From assembly GCF_042879035.1 (NCBI RefSeq), contig NZ_JBIAOU010000001.1, positions 1,090,304-1,154,303 of the forward strand: a stretch of 64,000 bases of DNA, read 5' to 3'. The DNA comes from Rhodococcus_G sp042879035 (GTDB lineage Bacteria > Actinomycetota > Actinomycetes > Mycobacteriales > Mycobacteriaceae). Under the pieces are notes generated by a model. The model was given only the letters and a program-made list of their open reading frames with translations. It was not told the DNA's origin and searched no databases. Positions 1 through 7,165 of the stretch are shown one piece after another. A program made the position numbers and the translations under genes. Position 1 is the first letter of the stretch. Each line of letters begins with the position of its first letter.

Positions 1-1332
1 GCCGACGAGCGTGTCCAGGACGCGGCTGACGCCGATCGCGGGGTCGACGGTGGCGCCGAGCCCGACCACCAGCAGCGCCATCGGGGTGACGAAGATCGAG
101 CACAGCGCGTAGTTCCGGGGGGCCATCACCTCGGCACCGGTCTGCATGATCGCGACGACGATCACCGACTGCCAGTACCCGAGCGACAGGGCGATCAGTG
201 CCGCCGCGATCACCGCGCCGCCGACATTGCCGAGCAGACGCTGGATCGCCCGCTGCACCGTCGGCCCGTAGGTGACGCCCTGCAACGCGGCCATCGCACC
301 CATCGACGCCCACAGCGGATGATCGAGCCCGATCGCGGATGCGAGCCATCCCGCGGCCGCGGCGGCGAGCACGACACGCGCCGCGTTGGTGAGCACGTCG
401 TGTCGGCGCAGTCGGGCGAGACCGTCGGCGAGAAACGGGGTGGGACGCGGCAACACCGGAATGTCGCCGAATCCACCGAGAATGGCCTTGTGCCGCTTGA
501 TCTTTCGCAGCTCCTTCTCGTGCCGCACGATGTCGCGGAGCCGGGCACCGGCCCCGCGTTCCCACTCGTCGAGCGCGCACTCCGCTTCGGACAGGACGGC
601 AGCGAGGTCGCGGGCCTCGTGCCGGCGCACCGACCCGGAGGTCAGGGCGAGCTTCTCACGGGCCGAGGAGATGGCGGCGTGGGCGGCGCCGACGTCCGCG
701 CCGTCGGGGACCGCGGCGACCGCGGCCAGCGCGCGAGCCGCGGCCAACCGCGCCGGGCCCCACGGCAGGAACGCGAACGGAACGAGCGCGGTGACGAATC
801 CGACCGTCGCACCGATCGCGGCACACAGGACGGCGACACCGAGGGTGGCGACGCTCGACACGTACCCGACCGCCGCGGTGGCCGCGAAGACGAGGACGAC
901 GGGCCCCGGTCCGGCGACCCGGAATCCGAACAGCACGGCGGCGCCGCCACCCGACACGAGCGCCATCAGACCGACCTGGGCCCACAGCGGGGCTCCGGTC
1001 AGGGCGATCAGTCCGCCGGCGAGGACGGCGACGACGACGAACGAGCCGACGAAGCCGACCTTCTGCGCGGTGCGACGCAGCGGTTCGTGCCGGGAGAACG
1101 CCGATGCCAGGGATCCGAGCACGGCGAAACCGGCGACCGTGCCGTGGCCGGCGAGCCCGAAGACGACGAGCACGATCGCGGCGGCCAGCCCGACCCGCAC
1201 CGAGACCGCGAGGGTCGCGTCGGCAGATCTCATCCGCAGCGACCGGCGCCAGGCGTCCGCGGACACCGAGTGCGCCAGCGCGTCTCGGGAATGACGCAAC
1301 CGGGCGGGGGCGGTGAGAGTCGCGGTCGTCAT
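1..1332 (-). CDS. FUSC-family integral membrane protein (partial)
   Basis: The reading frame starts at ATG 1332 and runs off the left edge of the window, so only the first 444 residues are present. It has two blocks of hydrophobic helices separated by a charged soluble segment (about residues 200-300, rich in Arg and Glu). This is the layout of the fusaric-acid-resistance / aromatic acid exporter (FUSC) family. In the second block the stretch HPLWASMGAMAALQG matches the conserved FUSC region. A TATCGT -10 box (minus strand, 1344-1339) lies 6 bases before the ATG, so the transcript is probably leaderless. A MarR gene is divergent, and an AT-rich palindrome between them suggests repression of both genes. 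The substrate is unknown; efflux of an aromatic or organic acid is inferred from the family. Confidence 0.85.
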   Translation of the reverse strand, partial: MTTATLTAPARLRHSRDALAHSVSADAWRRSLRMRSADATLAVSVRVGLAAAIVLVVFGLAGHGTVAGFAVLGSLASAFSRHEPLRRTAQKVGFVGSFVVVAVLAGGLIALTGAPLWAQVGLMALVSGGGAAVLFGFRVAGPGPVVLVFAATAAVGYVSSVATLGVAVLCAAIGATVGFVTALVPFAFLPWGPARLAAARALAAVAAVPDGADVGAAHAAISSAREKLALTSGSVRRHEARDLAAVLSEAECALDEWERGAGARLRDIVRHEKELRKIKRHKAILGGFGDIPVLPRPTPFLADGLARLRRHDVLTNAARVVLAAAAAGWLASAIGLDHPLWASMGAMAALQGVTYGPTVQRAIQRLLGNVGGAVIAAALIALSLGYWQSVIVVAIMQTGAEVMAPRNYALCSIFVTPMALLVVGLGATVDPAIGVSRVLDTLVG

Positions 1333-1345
1333 GCCATCACGATAC

Positions 1346-1369
1346 ATCTATTTCACTAGTAAAATACAT
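1346..1369. promoter_or_regulatory. Palindromic MarR-type operator between FUSC and marR genes
   Basis: A 24-base inverted repeat centred on ACTAGT has arms TATTT(C/T) and (A/G)AAATA and only two mismatched pairs. It is strikingly AT-rich for this genome. It lies immediately upstream of the FUSC -10 box (1339-1344) and upstream of the marR -10 box (1394-1399). A bound dimer would cover the -35/spacer region of the FUSC promoter and could also affect marR. Binding by the adjacent MarR protein is inferred from position and symmetry. Confidence 0.7.
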
Positions 1370-1405
1370 ATGAAACGGTGTGAAACCGGTCGCTACGATG
1401 AGCCC

Positions 1406-1915
1406 ATGCCGCCCGCAACGCCCTCCGGTGGAGACTTCATCGACCACGTCCGACGACAGTGGTCCGAGAACTATCCCGAGGTCGACTCCGCCCCGATCGA
1501 GGTGATCGGACGCATCACCCGCATCGGATCACTCGCCCTGCACCAACTGGACCGCGCGCTGACCGGCAGCGGCGTCTCCCGCGTCGAATTCGAGATCCTG
1601 TGCGCACTCGCCCGCAGCGACCGCCCCCTGCGGGCGTCCGAGGTCACGTCGGCGACGATGACGAGCGGCGCGTCGACCACCAAGCACGCGGACCGGCTCA
1701 CACGCGCGGGCTTCGTCGAACGGCTGCCGTTCGAACGCGACGGCCGCGTCGTGCTGCTGCAGCTGACCGACGCGGGGCGGGCCGTCGTGGACGCCGAGTT
1801 CCCGGCACGCGTCGAGCGCGACCGCAGGATGCTCGAAGGACTCGACATCGAGGAGCGCAGGACGCTGGCCGCACTGCTGCGCCGCGTCGCCGGCAACCTC
1901 GAACCCGGGCAGTAG
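1406..1915 (+). CDS. MarR-family transcriptional regulator
   Basis: A 169-residue winged-helix protein. The recognition region (about residues 60-100) reads ALARSDRPLRASEVTSATMTSGASTTKHADRL, followed by a wing with GFVERLPFERDGRVVLLQLTDAGR; the DGR-V-LTDAG pattern is typical of MarR. ATG 1406 is preferred over ATG 1370 because a TACGAT -10 box (1394-1399) ends 6 bases before it, giving a leaderless transcript, and because ATG 1370 directly abuts the operator palindrome. It is divergent from the FUSC exporter gene, a common arrangement in which the regulator senses a substrate of the pump. The ligand is unknown. Confidence 0.9.
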   Translation: MPPATPSGGDFIDHVRRQWSENYPEVDSAPIEVIGRITRIGSLALHQLDRALTGSGVSRVEFEILCALARSDRPLRASEVTSATMTSGASTTKHADRLTRAGFVERLPFERDGRVVLLQLTDAGRAVVDAEFPARVERDRRMLEGLDIEERRTLAALLRRVAGNLEPGQ

Positions 1916-1977
1916 GGCGCATCTCTCGATTCCCCTTGAACGCGAGGGGCGCCGACAAGGGAATCGGGAGGTGCGCC
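1916..1977. repeat. Inverted repeat, short copy of foldback family A
   Basis: The 22-base left arm (1916-1937) and the right arm (1957-1977) pair with two mismatches and one bulge. The outermost bases GGCGCA/TGCGCC and the inner GATTCCC/GGGAATC match exactly. It starts directly after the marR stop and ends 7 bases before the stop of the opposing gene, so it can act as a bidirectional terminator. Bases 1949-1970 are identical over 22 nucleotides to 53719-53740 in the longer element near glgP, so this is a dispersed repeat and not just a local terminator. Confidence 0.7.
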
Positions 1978-1984
1978 TTCGCCG

Positions 1985-2257
1985 TCAGTCGCGAGGCTCG
2001 CGCGGGGCTTCGTCGTCGACGGCCTCGCTCCCTGCCTGCTCGTCCCCGTCCGCGGCGGGCGAGCTGCGCGCCTCGTCCTCCCCAGCCCGCTGCGCGGCCT
2101 CCCGCATCTCGATGCCGTCGCTGATCCAGTCGCCGATCTCACGGGTGACGTCGCGGACGGCGCCCGCGATGATCATCGCGATGCGACCCACGTGCGTCGC
2201 CCCGGACTCCGTCAGTTCCTGCACGGTGTCCTTGCGGCGTTCGAACTTGCCCACCAT
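1985..2257 (-). CDS. Conserved-looking small protein of the desaturase operon
   Basis: A 90-residue protein I do not recognise. The first ~60 residues look helical, with the segment VGRIAMIIAGAVRDVTREIGDWISDG that could be amphipathic. The last 30 are acidic and disordered (Glu/Asp/Ala/Pro). The ATG lies 6 bases after the desaturase stop, so it is almost certainly the third gene of the reductase-desaturase operon and translationally coupled. No catalytic motif is visible. A role in modulating or anchoring the desaturase complex is only a guess from position. Confidence 0.65.
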   Translation of the reverse strand: MVGKFERRKDTVQELTESGATHVGRIAMIIAGAVRDVTREIGDWISDGIEMREAAQRAGEDEARSSPAADGDEQAGSEAVDDEAPREPRD

Positions 2258-2263
2258 GGTGAC

Positions 2264-3442
2264 TCACTCTCGGACCGAGGCCGGGGAACGCTCGACGATA
2301 ACACCGACCGGCGGAGTCCGGCGGGTGAGAAACGGCGGCAGCGCGAGCGTGACGATCTTGCCCCACACGGATCCGATCTGCCGGAGGAATCCGCCCGTGT
2401 TGTACGGCAGACCGTGCTTCGCGCACAGCGCCCGCACCTCGGGGGCGATCTCCGGATAGCGGTTCGCGGGCAGGTCCGGGAACAGGTGGTGTTCGATCTG
2501 GTGGGAGAGGTTGCCCGACATGATGTGGAACAGCCGACCGCCCTCGATGTTGGCGCTGCCCAGCATCTGCCGCACGTACCACTCCCCCCGGGTCTCCTCG
2601 GCGGTCTCCTCCCGAGTGAAACTCTGGACACCTGAAGGGAAGTGGCCGCAGAAGATGATCGAGAAGGCCCACACGTTGCGGACCAGGTTCGCGCTGGCGT
2701 TGCCGAGCAGGGTCGTCACGAACAGCGGTCCGGTCAGCGCCGGGAAGATCACGTAGTCCTTGAGCACCTGGCGACGGGCCTTGCGCCACATGCCCGCGAC
2801 GAGCGGCTTGACGTCGTACCAGGAGCGTGTGCGGGCGACGATGTTCTCGACCTCGAGATCGTGCAGCATCACACCCCACTGGAACAGCAGCATGAGCGCG
2901 GTGGCGTGGACGGGGTTGCCGAGGTGGTAGAGCCGCCACGGCTGCGCGTCGTCCATGCGCAGGATCCCGTATCCGATGTCGCGGTCCATGTCGACGATGT
3001 TGGTGTAGGTGTGGTGCATGTAGTTGTGCGAGTGCCGCCACTGATCGGCCGGGCACACCGTGTCCCACTCGAAGACCCTCGAGTTCAGGCCCGGTTCGCG
3101 CATCCAGTCGTACTGGCCGTGCATGACGTTGTGGCCGATCTCCATGTTGTCGAGGATCTTCGAGATCGACAGGGCGCCGACCGCCGCGAGCCAGAAGGGC
3201 GGCAGGAAGCCGAGATACATCAGGCCGCGACCGGCTACCTCGAATCCTCTCTGCGCCTTGATGATCGAGTATATGTACTCGCGGTCACGAGCACCGAGGT
3301 CCGCGACGACGCGGTCGCGCAGGGCGTCGAGCTCCCGGCCGATGTCCTCGACCTGTTCGCGGGAGAGGACGACTGGCTCGGGCACGTTGTCGCCGGCGCG
3401 GCCGCCGAGCAGTGCGGGAAGGGTGAAGGACAGTCCGAACAT
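2264..3442 (-). CDS. desA3: Membrane fatty acid (stearoyl-CoA delta-9-type) desaturase
   Basis: A 392-residue membrane di-iron desaturase. The three histidine boxes are present: GHNVMHGQ (about residue 103), HSHNYMHH (about residue 142) and NLSHQIEHHLFPD (about residue 318). Hydrophobic stretches flank them. The start at ATG 3442 is supported by the AAGGAGT ribosome binding site just upstream; a longer frame further upstream has no family match. The next gene upstream (3469-4545) encodes the electron-transfer reductase, the same pairing as DesA3 (Rv3229c)/Rv3230c in M. tuberculosis, which makes oleoyl chains from stearoyl-CoA. The chain-length preference is not shown by the sequence. Confidence 0.9.
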   Translation of the reverse strand: MFGLSFTLPALLGGRAGDNVPEPVVLSREQVEDIGRELDALRDRVVADLGARDREYIYSIIKAQRGFEVAGRGLMYLGFLPPFWLAAVGALSISKILDNMEIGHNVMHGQYDWMREPGLNSRVFEWDTVCPADQWRHSHNYMHHTYTNIVDMDRDIGYGILRMDDAQPWRLYHLGNPVHATALMLLFQWGVMLHDLEVENIVARTRSWYDVKPLVAGMWRKARRQVLKDYVIFPALTGPLFVTTLLGNASANLVRNVWAFSIIFCGHFPSGVQSFTREETAEETRGEWYVRQMLGSANIEGGRLFHIMSGNLSHQIEHHLFPDLPANRYPEIAPEVRALCAKHGLPYNTGGFLRQIGSVWGKIVTLALPPFLTRRTPPVGVIVERSPASVRE

Positions 3443-3468
3443 GGTGCACTCCTTCGAGTGATGAGTGT

Positions 3469-4545
3469 CTACAGATCGAGGGTCACGTCGCCGACCGCCG
3501 CGTTGACGCACAGCTGGATCGGCTTGTCGGGGTCGTGGTCGAGTTCGCCGGTGCGCAGGTTGCGGGTGCAGCCGGACGTCTTGACCGTGGTGCAGGTGAA
3601 GCAGATTCCCATCCGGCAGCCGTATTCCGGTGTCAAGCCCGAGTTCTCGGCCTGTTCCAGCAGGCTGGTGCCGACGTTGCGGGCGGTGACGTCGGACGCG
3701 GCGAACGTGACGGAACCGTCCGCGTCGGCGTCGGTGGGGGCGAGCACCGGTGAGAACTCCTCGGTGTGCAGCCGGTCGCCGAGGTTCCGCTCGTCGAACA
3801 GCTCGCGCACCGATCGCATCAGTGCCGGCGGGCCGCACAGGTAGGTCTGCGCCTGCGCGAACCAGGGTGCGGCGGCGCGCAGATGCTCGGCGCAGAACCG
3901 TCCGGCCAGGTCGCCGCCACGCGAATGCGTGTAGGCGAGAACGACGTTCACGTTGCTGCGACCGTCCGACAGCGCCCGGAGTTCACGGAGGTAGGGCACC
4001 GCGTCGGCCCGGTCTGCGTAGTGCAGCAGCGTCACGTCGCCGCGGTGACCCTCGTCGACGAGCGTGCGCAGCATCGAGATCACCGGCGTGATTCCACTGC
4101 CGCCGCTGATCAGCAGGACCTTCGAGGGACGCGGGCGTGGCAGCACGAACGTCCCGTCGGCCTGGGAGAGGCCGACCACCAGGCCGACCCGGGCGTGCCG
4201 GTACAGGTACCCCGACACGAGTCCACCTCCGTGGGCCTTGACCGTCAGTTCGATCCCGGCCCCGTGCTCGGAACCGGCCGGCGAGAAGCACCGGGCGTGC
4301 CGGACCCCGTCGATCACGACGCCGATCCGCACGAACTGTCCGCAGCGGAACCCGTCCCACTGTCGCGTGGGCCGCAGCGTCAGCGTGACGCTGCCGGGGG
4401 TCGGACGCCGCACCTCGACGACCTCGGCGCGCAGGTCCCGGACCGTGGCCATCGGGTCGACGAGTTCGAGATAGCGGTCGAGCGGGTGCGGGGTGGCCAT
4501 CGCCTCGAACAGCGACAGCAGGCGGGATGGGGTCCTGGTCGGCAC
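3469..4545 (-). CDS. Ferredoxin reductase-type oxidoreductase for the desaturase (FAD/NAD(P)H + 2Fe-2S)
   Basis: A 358-residue three-domain electron-transfer protein. The N-terminal FAD domain contains RHARCFSPAG. The NAD(P)H domain contains LLISGGSGITPVISML and ends with TYLCGPPALM. The C-terminal plant-type 2Fe-2S domain has CRMGICFTCTT plus a distal Cys (IQLCVN). The organisation and neighbour match Rv3230c, the partner of DesA3. GTG 4545 is chosen because GAGGGAG lies 6-8 bases upstream; an in-frame ATG at 4578 falls inside the operator repeat. It is the first gene of the operon. A perfect TTGACA -35 (minus strand 4622-4617) and CACACT -10 (4597-4592, 19-base spacer) form a plausible promoter. 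Confidence 0.9.
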   Translation of the reverse strand: MPTRTPSRLLSLFEAMATPHPLDRYLELVDPMATVRDLRAEVVEVRRPTPGSVTLTLRPTRQWDGFRCGQFVRIGVVIDGVRHARCFSPAGSEHGAGIELTVKAHGGGLVSGYLYRHARVGLVVGLSQADGTFVLPRPRPSKVLLISGGSGITPVISMLRTLVDEGHRGDVTLLHYADRADAVPYLRELRALSDGRSNVNVVLAYTHSRGGDLAGRFCAEHLRAAAPWFAQAQTYLCGPPALMRSVRELFDERNLGDRLHTEEFSPVLAPTDADADGSVTFAASDVTARNVGTSLLEQAENSGLTPEYGCRMGICFTCTTVKTSGCTRNLRTGELDHDPDKPIQLCVNAAVGDVTLDL

Positions 4546-4575
4546 GGCATGCTCCCTCGACGCGATTTCAGTGAA

Positions 4576-4591
4576 CATTTGTACACAAATG
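4576..4591. promoter_or_regulatory. Operator candidate overlapping the desaturase operon start site
   Basis: A perfect inverted repeat, CATTTGT-AC-ACAAATG, lies directly downstream of the predicted -10 of the desaturase operon, where it would cover the transcription start. A second, overlapping imperfect palindrome, GTGAACATTTGTACAC (4571-4586), also exists, so the exact operator frame is uncertain. The divergent TetR protein at 4694 is the obvious candidate ligand-responsive repressor. Confidence 0.6.
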
Positions 4592-4693
4592 AGTGTGACA
4601 GAAAGTCCCAGGTAGATGTCAAGGGAAATCGAGATGTGACGGCCACAACAGGCAGCAGCCGCCACTTCCGGTGCACGGGCATACACTCTTTGC

Positions 4694-5314
4694 GTGACCG
4701 CAACCGAGAGCCGCGCCGAGCGCAAGGAACGCACCCGAGCGGCGCTGCTCGACGGCGCCCTCGGACTGCTCGCCGACCGCAGCCTCTCGGGCCTGAGCCT
4801 GCGCGAGGTGGCCCGCTCCGCGGGCATCGTCCCGACCGCCTTCTACCGCCACTTCGCGTCGATGGACGAACTCGGGGTCGCGCTCGTCGAGGACAGCATG
4901 CGGATGCTGCGCCGAATGCTGCGCGAGGCCCGCCGGGACCCGGCGCCGCGCGATGCCCGCACCTCGCTCGACATCCTGGTGCGGCAGGTCCGCGCGAACG
5001 ACGGACAGTTCCGGTTCCTCAGCCGCGAACGCTACGGCGGCGTCACCGAGGTCCGGCAGGCAATCGCCTCCGAATTACGTTTGTTCTCCATCGAACTCAG
5101 CTCGGACCTCGGACGCAACCCGGCGTTGGCCGACTGGCCGACCAGCGACAGGGACATGGCCGCCGACCTGATCGTCAGCGTGATGATGACGACCGTCATC
5201 GACCTGCTCGAGGTCACCGGCCCCGACGAGGACGTCGTCGTCGACCGCGCCGAGCGCCAGCTGCGCCTGATCGTCATCGGCATGGGTGGCTGGCGCCCGG
5301 CGACGTCCTCGTGA
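4694..5314 (+). CDS. TetR-family regulator, DesT/FabR-like
   Basis: A 206-residue TetR protein. The helix-turn-helix reads LSLREVARSAGIVPTAFYRHFASMDELGVALVEDSM. This closely matches what I recall of the FabR/DesT subgroup, which controls unsaturated fatty acid synthesis in E. coli and Pseudomonas by sensing acyl-CoA pools. It is divergent from the desaturase operon, as desT is from desBC in Pseudomonas. A TACACT -10 box (4682-4687) ends 6 bases before the GTG, so the mRNA is likely leaderless. The C-terminal domain carries no diagnostic motif. Control of the desaturase genes is inferred from subgroup and position. Confidence 0.88.
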   Translation: MTATESRAERKERTRAALLDGALGLLADRSLSGLSLREVARSAGIVPTAFYRHFASMDELGVALVEDSMRMLRRMLREARRDPAPRDARTSLDILVRQVRANDGQFRFLSRERYGGVTEVRQAIASELRLFSIELSSDLGRNPALADWPTSDRDMAADLIVSVMMTTVIDLLEVTGPDEDVVVDRAERQLRLIVIGMGGWRPATSS

Positions 5315-5315
5315 A

Positions 5316-6032
5316 TCAGCAGGCGGCGAGCTGCGTGACGATCGCGTCCTTCTCCGCCTGGGTGATCCACAGGCCGTAGGCCGCCTTCACCTCGACCTGC
5401 TTGGACACGTACGTGCAGCGGTAGGACTTGTTGGGGGGCAACCACGTCGCCGCGTCGCCGTCGGCCTTGGCGGCGTTCGTCGGACCGTCGACCGCGAGCA
5501 GGTTGCGGGGGTCGTTGGCGAGGTCACGGCGAGTGTCCTCGTCGAGCTGCTGGGCACCCTTCTGCCAGGCGTCGGACAGCGCGACGACATGGTCGATCTG
5601 CACGGCCGTCGAGGTGGTCTGGCCGCGTACGAAGTCGATGCGCTTGCCGGTGTACGGATCGTCCAGGACACCGGTGGCGACGACGCAGTCCCGGGTGTCG
5701 GGCCTGAAGGTCTCGTCGACGAGATCGCGGGCCAGGATGTCGTTGCGGGTGTCGCACCCGTTGTGGCCGCCCGCAACCCGGACGTCGTCCGTCCAGGCGG
5801 GGCCGAACAGGTCGCGGTCGTAGCCGGTCTTCGGCGCACGACCCTTGACCGGGATCGTGTCGAGTGTCGCGAGGGTGGCGGCCGTGTCGACCTGCACTCC
5901 GCCGGCACTGCCGACGTCGACGCCGCCCAGGGACTCGGCATCGGCCGCCTGGGTGCACCCGGACAGTGTCAACGCCGCCAGTGCTGCGGCGACCATCGCC
6001 GCCTTCCGGCGCGCGACAGGGTGAAAACTCAA
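5316..6032 (-). CDS. Lipoprotein with DUF1524 HNH-type nuclease domain
   Basis: A 238-residue exported protein. A signal peptide with lipobox LSGC places Cys26 as the lipidated residue. The mature part contains the DUF1524/GmrSD-C-type HNH signature: QIDHVVALSDAW (His as general base) and DPRNLLAVDGPTNAAKADGDAATWLPPN. Six Cys residues in the mature part suit an extracytoplasmic disulfide-stabilised fold. The start is TTG, supported by AAGGAG about 9 bases upstream, with the signal peptide following directly. It ends 2 bases from the convergent tetR. A cell-surface nuclease role is inferred from the family; the substrate is unknown. Confidence 0.85.
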   Translation of the reverse strand: MSFHPVARRKAAMVAAALAALTLSGCTQAADAESLGGVDVGSAGGVQVDTAATLATLDTIPVKGRAPKTGYDRDLFGPAWTDDVRVAGGHNGCDTRNDILARDLVDETFRPDTRDCVVATGVLDDPYTGKRIDFVRGQTTSTAVQIDHVVALSDAWQKGAQQLDEDTRRDLANDPRNLLAVDGPTNAAKADGDAATWLPPNKSYRCTYVSKQVEVKAAYGLWITQAEKDAIVTQLAAC

Positions 6033-6133
6033 GGGGGAACTCCTTACTCGTGAACGTGCACAGGGAAGTATTCACCGTCCGTTCACCGAGTGGAGGCAGC
6101 CACGCTGACCGCCGTCGCCGGCCGTGACCGAGA

Positions 6134-7165
6134 TTACGCGAGTCCTCGACCCGCCCCGGAGTATCCGGGCACCGCGATCCGGGCGACGATGCCGCGGTGA
6201 TCGGCACCCGGAAGGTCGACGGCCTCGACCGCGGTCGCGGTGGCCCCCGCGACGAGTATCCGGTCGATCGACAACAGCGGCGGCCACGACCGATCCGCGG
6301 GATAGGTGCGCAGCACGCCGGCGCCCGCCTGCTCGGCGGCGTCCCGGACACCGCCCCCGAGCAGCGCCCGGAACTGCGCGTGGTCCCAGGTGGCGTTGAA
6401 GTCCGCGGCCATCAGCACGGTGTCCGACTGCGAGCGCAGGCCGTCGAGGATCGTGTGCAGCCGGGACAGCTCGTCGGCCCAGATCGGCGTCTGGTGACGC
6501 GGCCACGACGGCAGCGGATGCGCGGCGAACACCGTCAGCGATCGGTCGCCCGGCAGCGCCACCCGTGCGGAGAGAGCGGCCATCACGAAGTCGGGGTACT
6601 CGACCTGCTCGTCGAGCGGATACCGACTCCAGATCCCGGTGCCGTCCGCGCCGGACGCGGCGGGCCGGATGTAGCGGTGCGGCAGCATCTCGTCGAGACC
6701 CGCGTCGGACAGCCCCGCCGCCGCGGACACCGTCAGCTCGTCGACCGTCAGAATGTCGACCTCGCGCGAACGAACATGCGCGACAACGGTATTCGTATCC
6801 CCCTTGCCGAACTCGATGTTCGCCTGCATGACGACGAGTTCGCCTCCGGTCGCGTCGCCTCCACCGAGGTACAGCGGCGCCTGCGTCCACCCCGCCAACG
6901 CGGCCACGGCAGTCGCGACGATCAGGCCCGCCCGGTGCCGGGCGACGAGGAACACCAGCAGGGCCGCCGCCGCGCCGACCATCAGGTACGGCGCCGCCGA
7001 CGCGGCCACCACGACCAGCGGCGAGGTGAGCCCGATCCGATGCGCGGCCACGCCGACCGCCGCACTCGTGGCCGCCGGCCAGCCGATCACGATCGCACCC
7101 CGGCGAACCCGACGACGTCCGGCATGGGAACGCCGCCGGGGCGCCTCCTCTGCGAGGTCGCTCAC
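6134..7165 (-). CDS. Membrane-anchored endonuclease/exonuclease/phosphatase (EEP) family protein
   Basis: A 343-residue protein with three hydrophobic segments in the first ~115 residues, then an EEP hydrolase domain. EEP motifs are MQANIEFGKGDT (metal-binding Asn/Glu), VDELT, VFAAHPLP, MAADFNATWDH (catalytic Asp/Asn) and LSIDRILV...GADHRGIVARI (terminal Asp-His). The catalytic domain is predicted outside the membrane. GTG 7165 overlaps the stop of the PucR gene by 4 bases (GTGA), so the two genes are co-translated. The DUF1524 lipoprotein gene lies 100 bases downstream. The substrate could be DNA, a phosphoester lipid or another phosphate ester. Confidence 0.87.
   Translation of the reverse strand: MSDLAEEAPRRRSHAGRRRVRRGAIVIGWPAATSAAVGVAAHRIGLTSPLVVVAASAAPYLMVGAAAALLVFLVARHRAGLIVATAVAALAGWTQAPLYLGGGDATGGELVVMQANIEFGKGDTNTVVAHVRSREVDILTVDELTVSAAAGLSDAGLDEMLPHRYIRPAASGADGTGIWSRYPLDEQVEYPDFVMAALSARVALPGDRSLTVFAAHPLPSWPRHQTPIWADELSRLHTILDGLRSQSDTVLMAADFNATWDHAQFRALLGGGVRDAAEQAGAGVLRTYPADRSWPPLLSIDRILVAGATATAVEAVDLPGADHRGIVARIAVPGYSGAGRGLA

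Noticed and set aside
5316..6032. A GmrSD-type modification-dependent restriction gene
   Set aside because: Only the DUF1524 HNH part is present, behind a lipoprotein signal peptide, and there is no DUF262 domain. An exported nuclease fits better.
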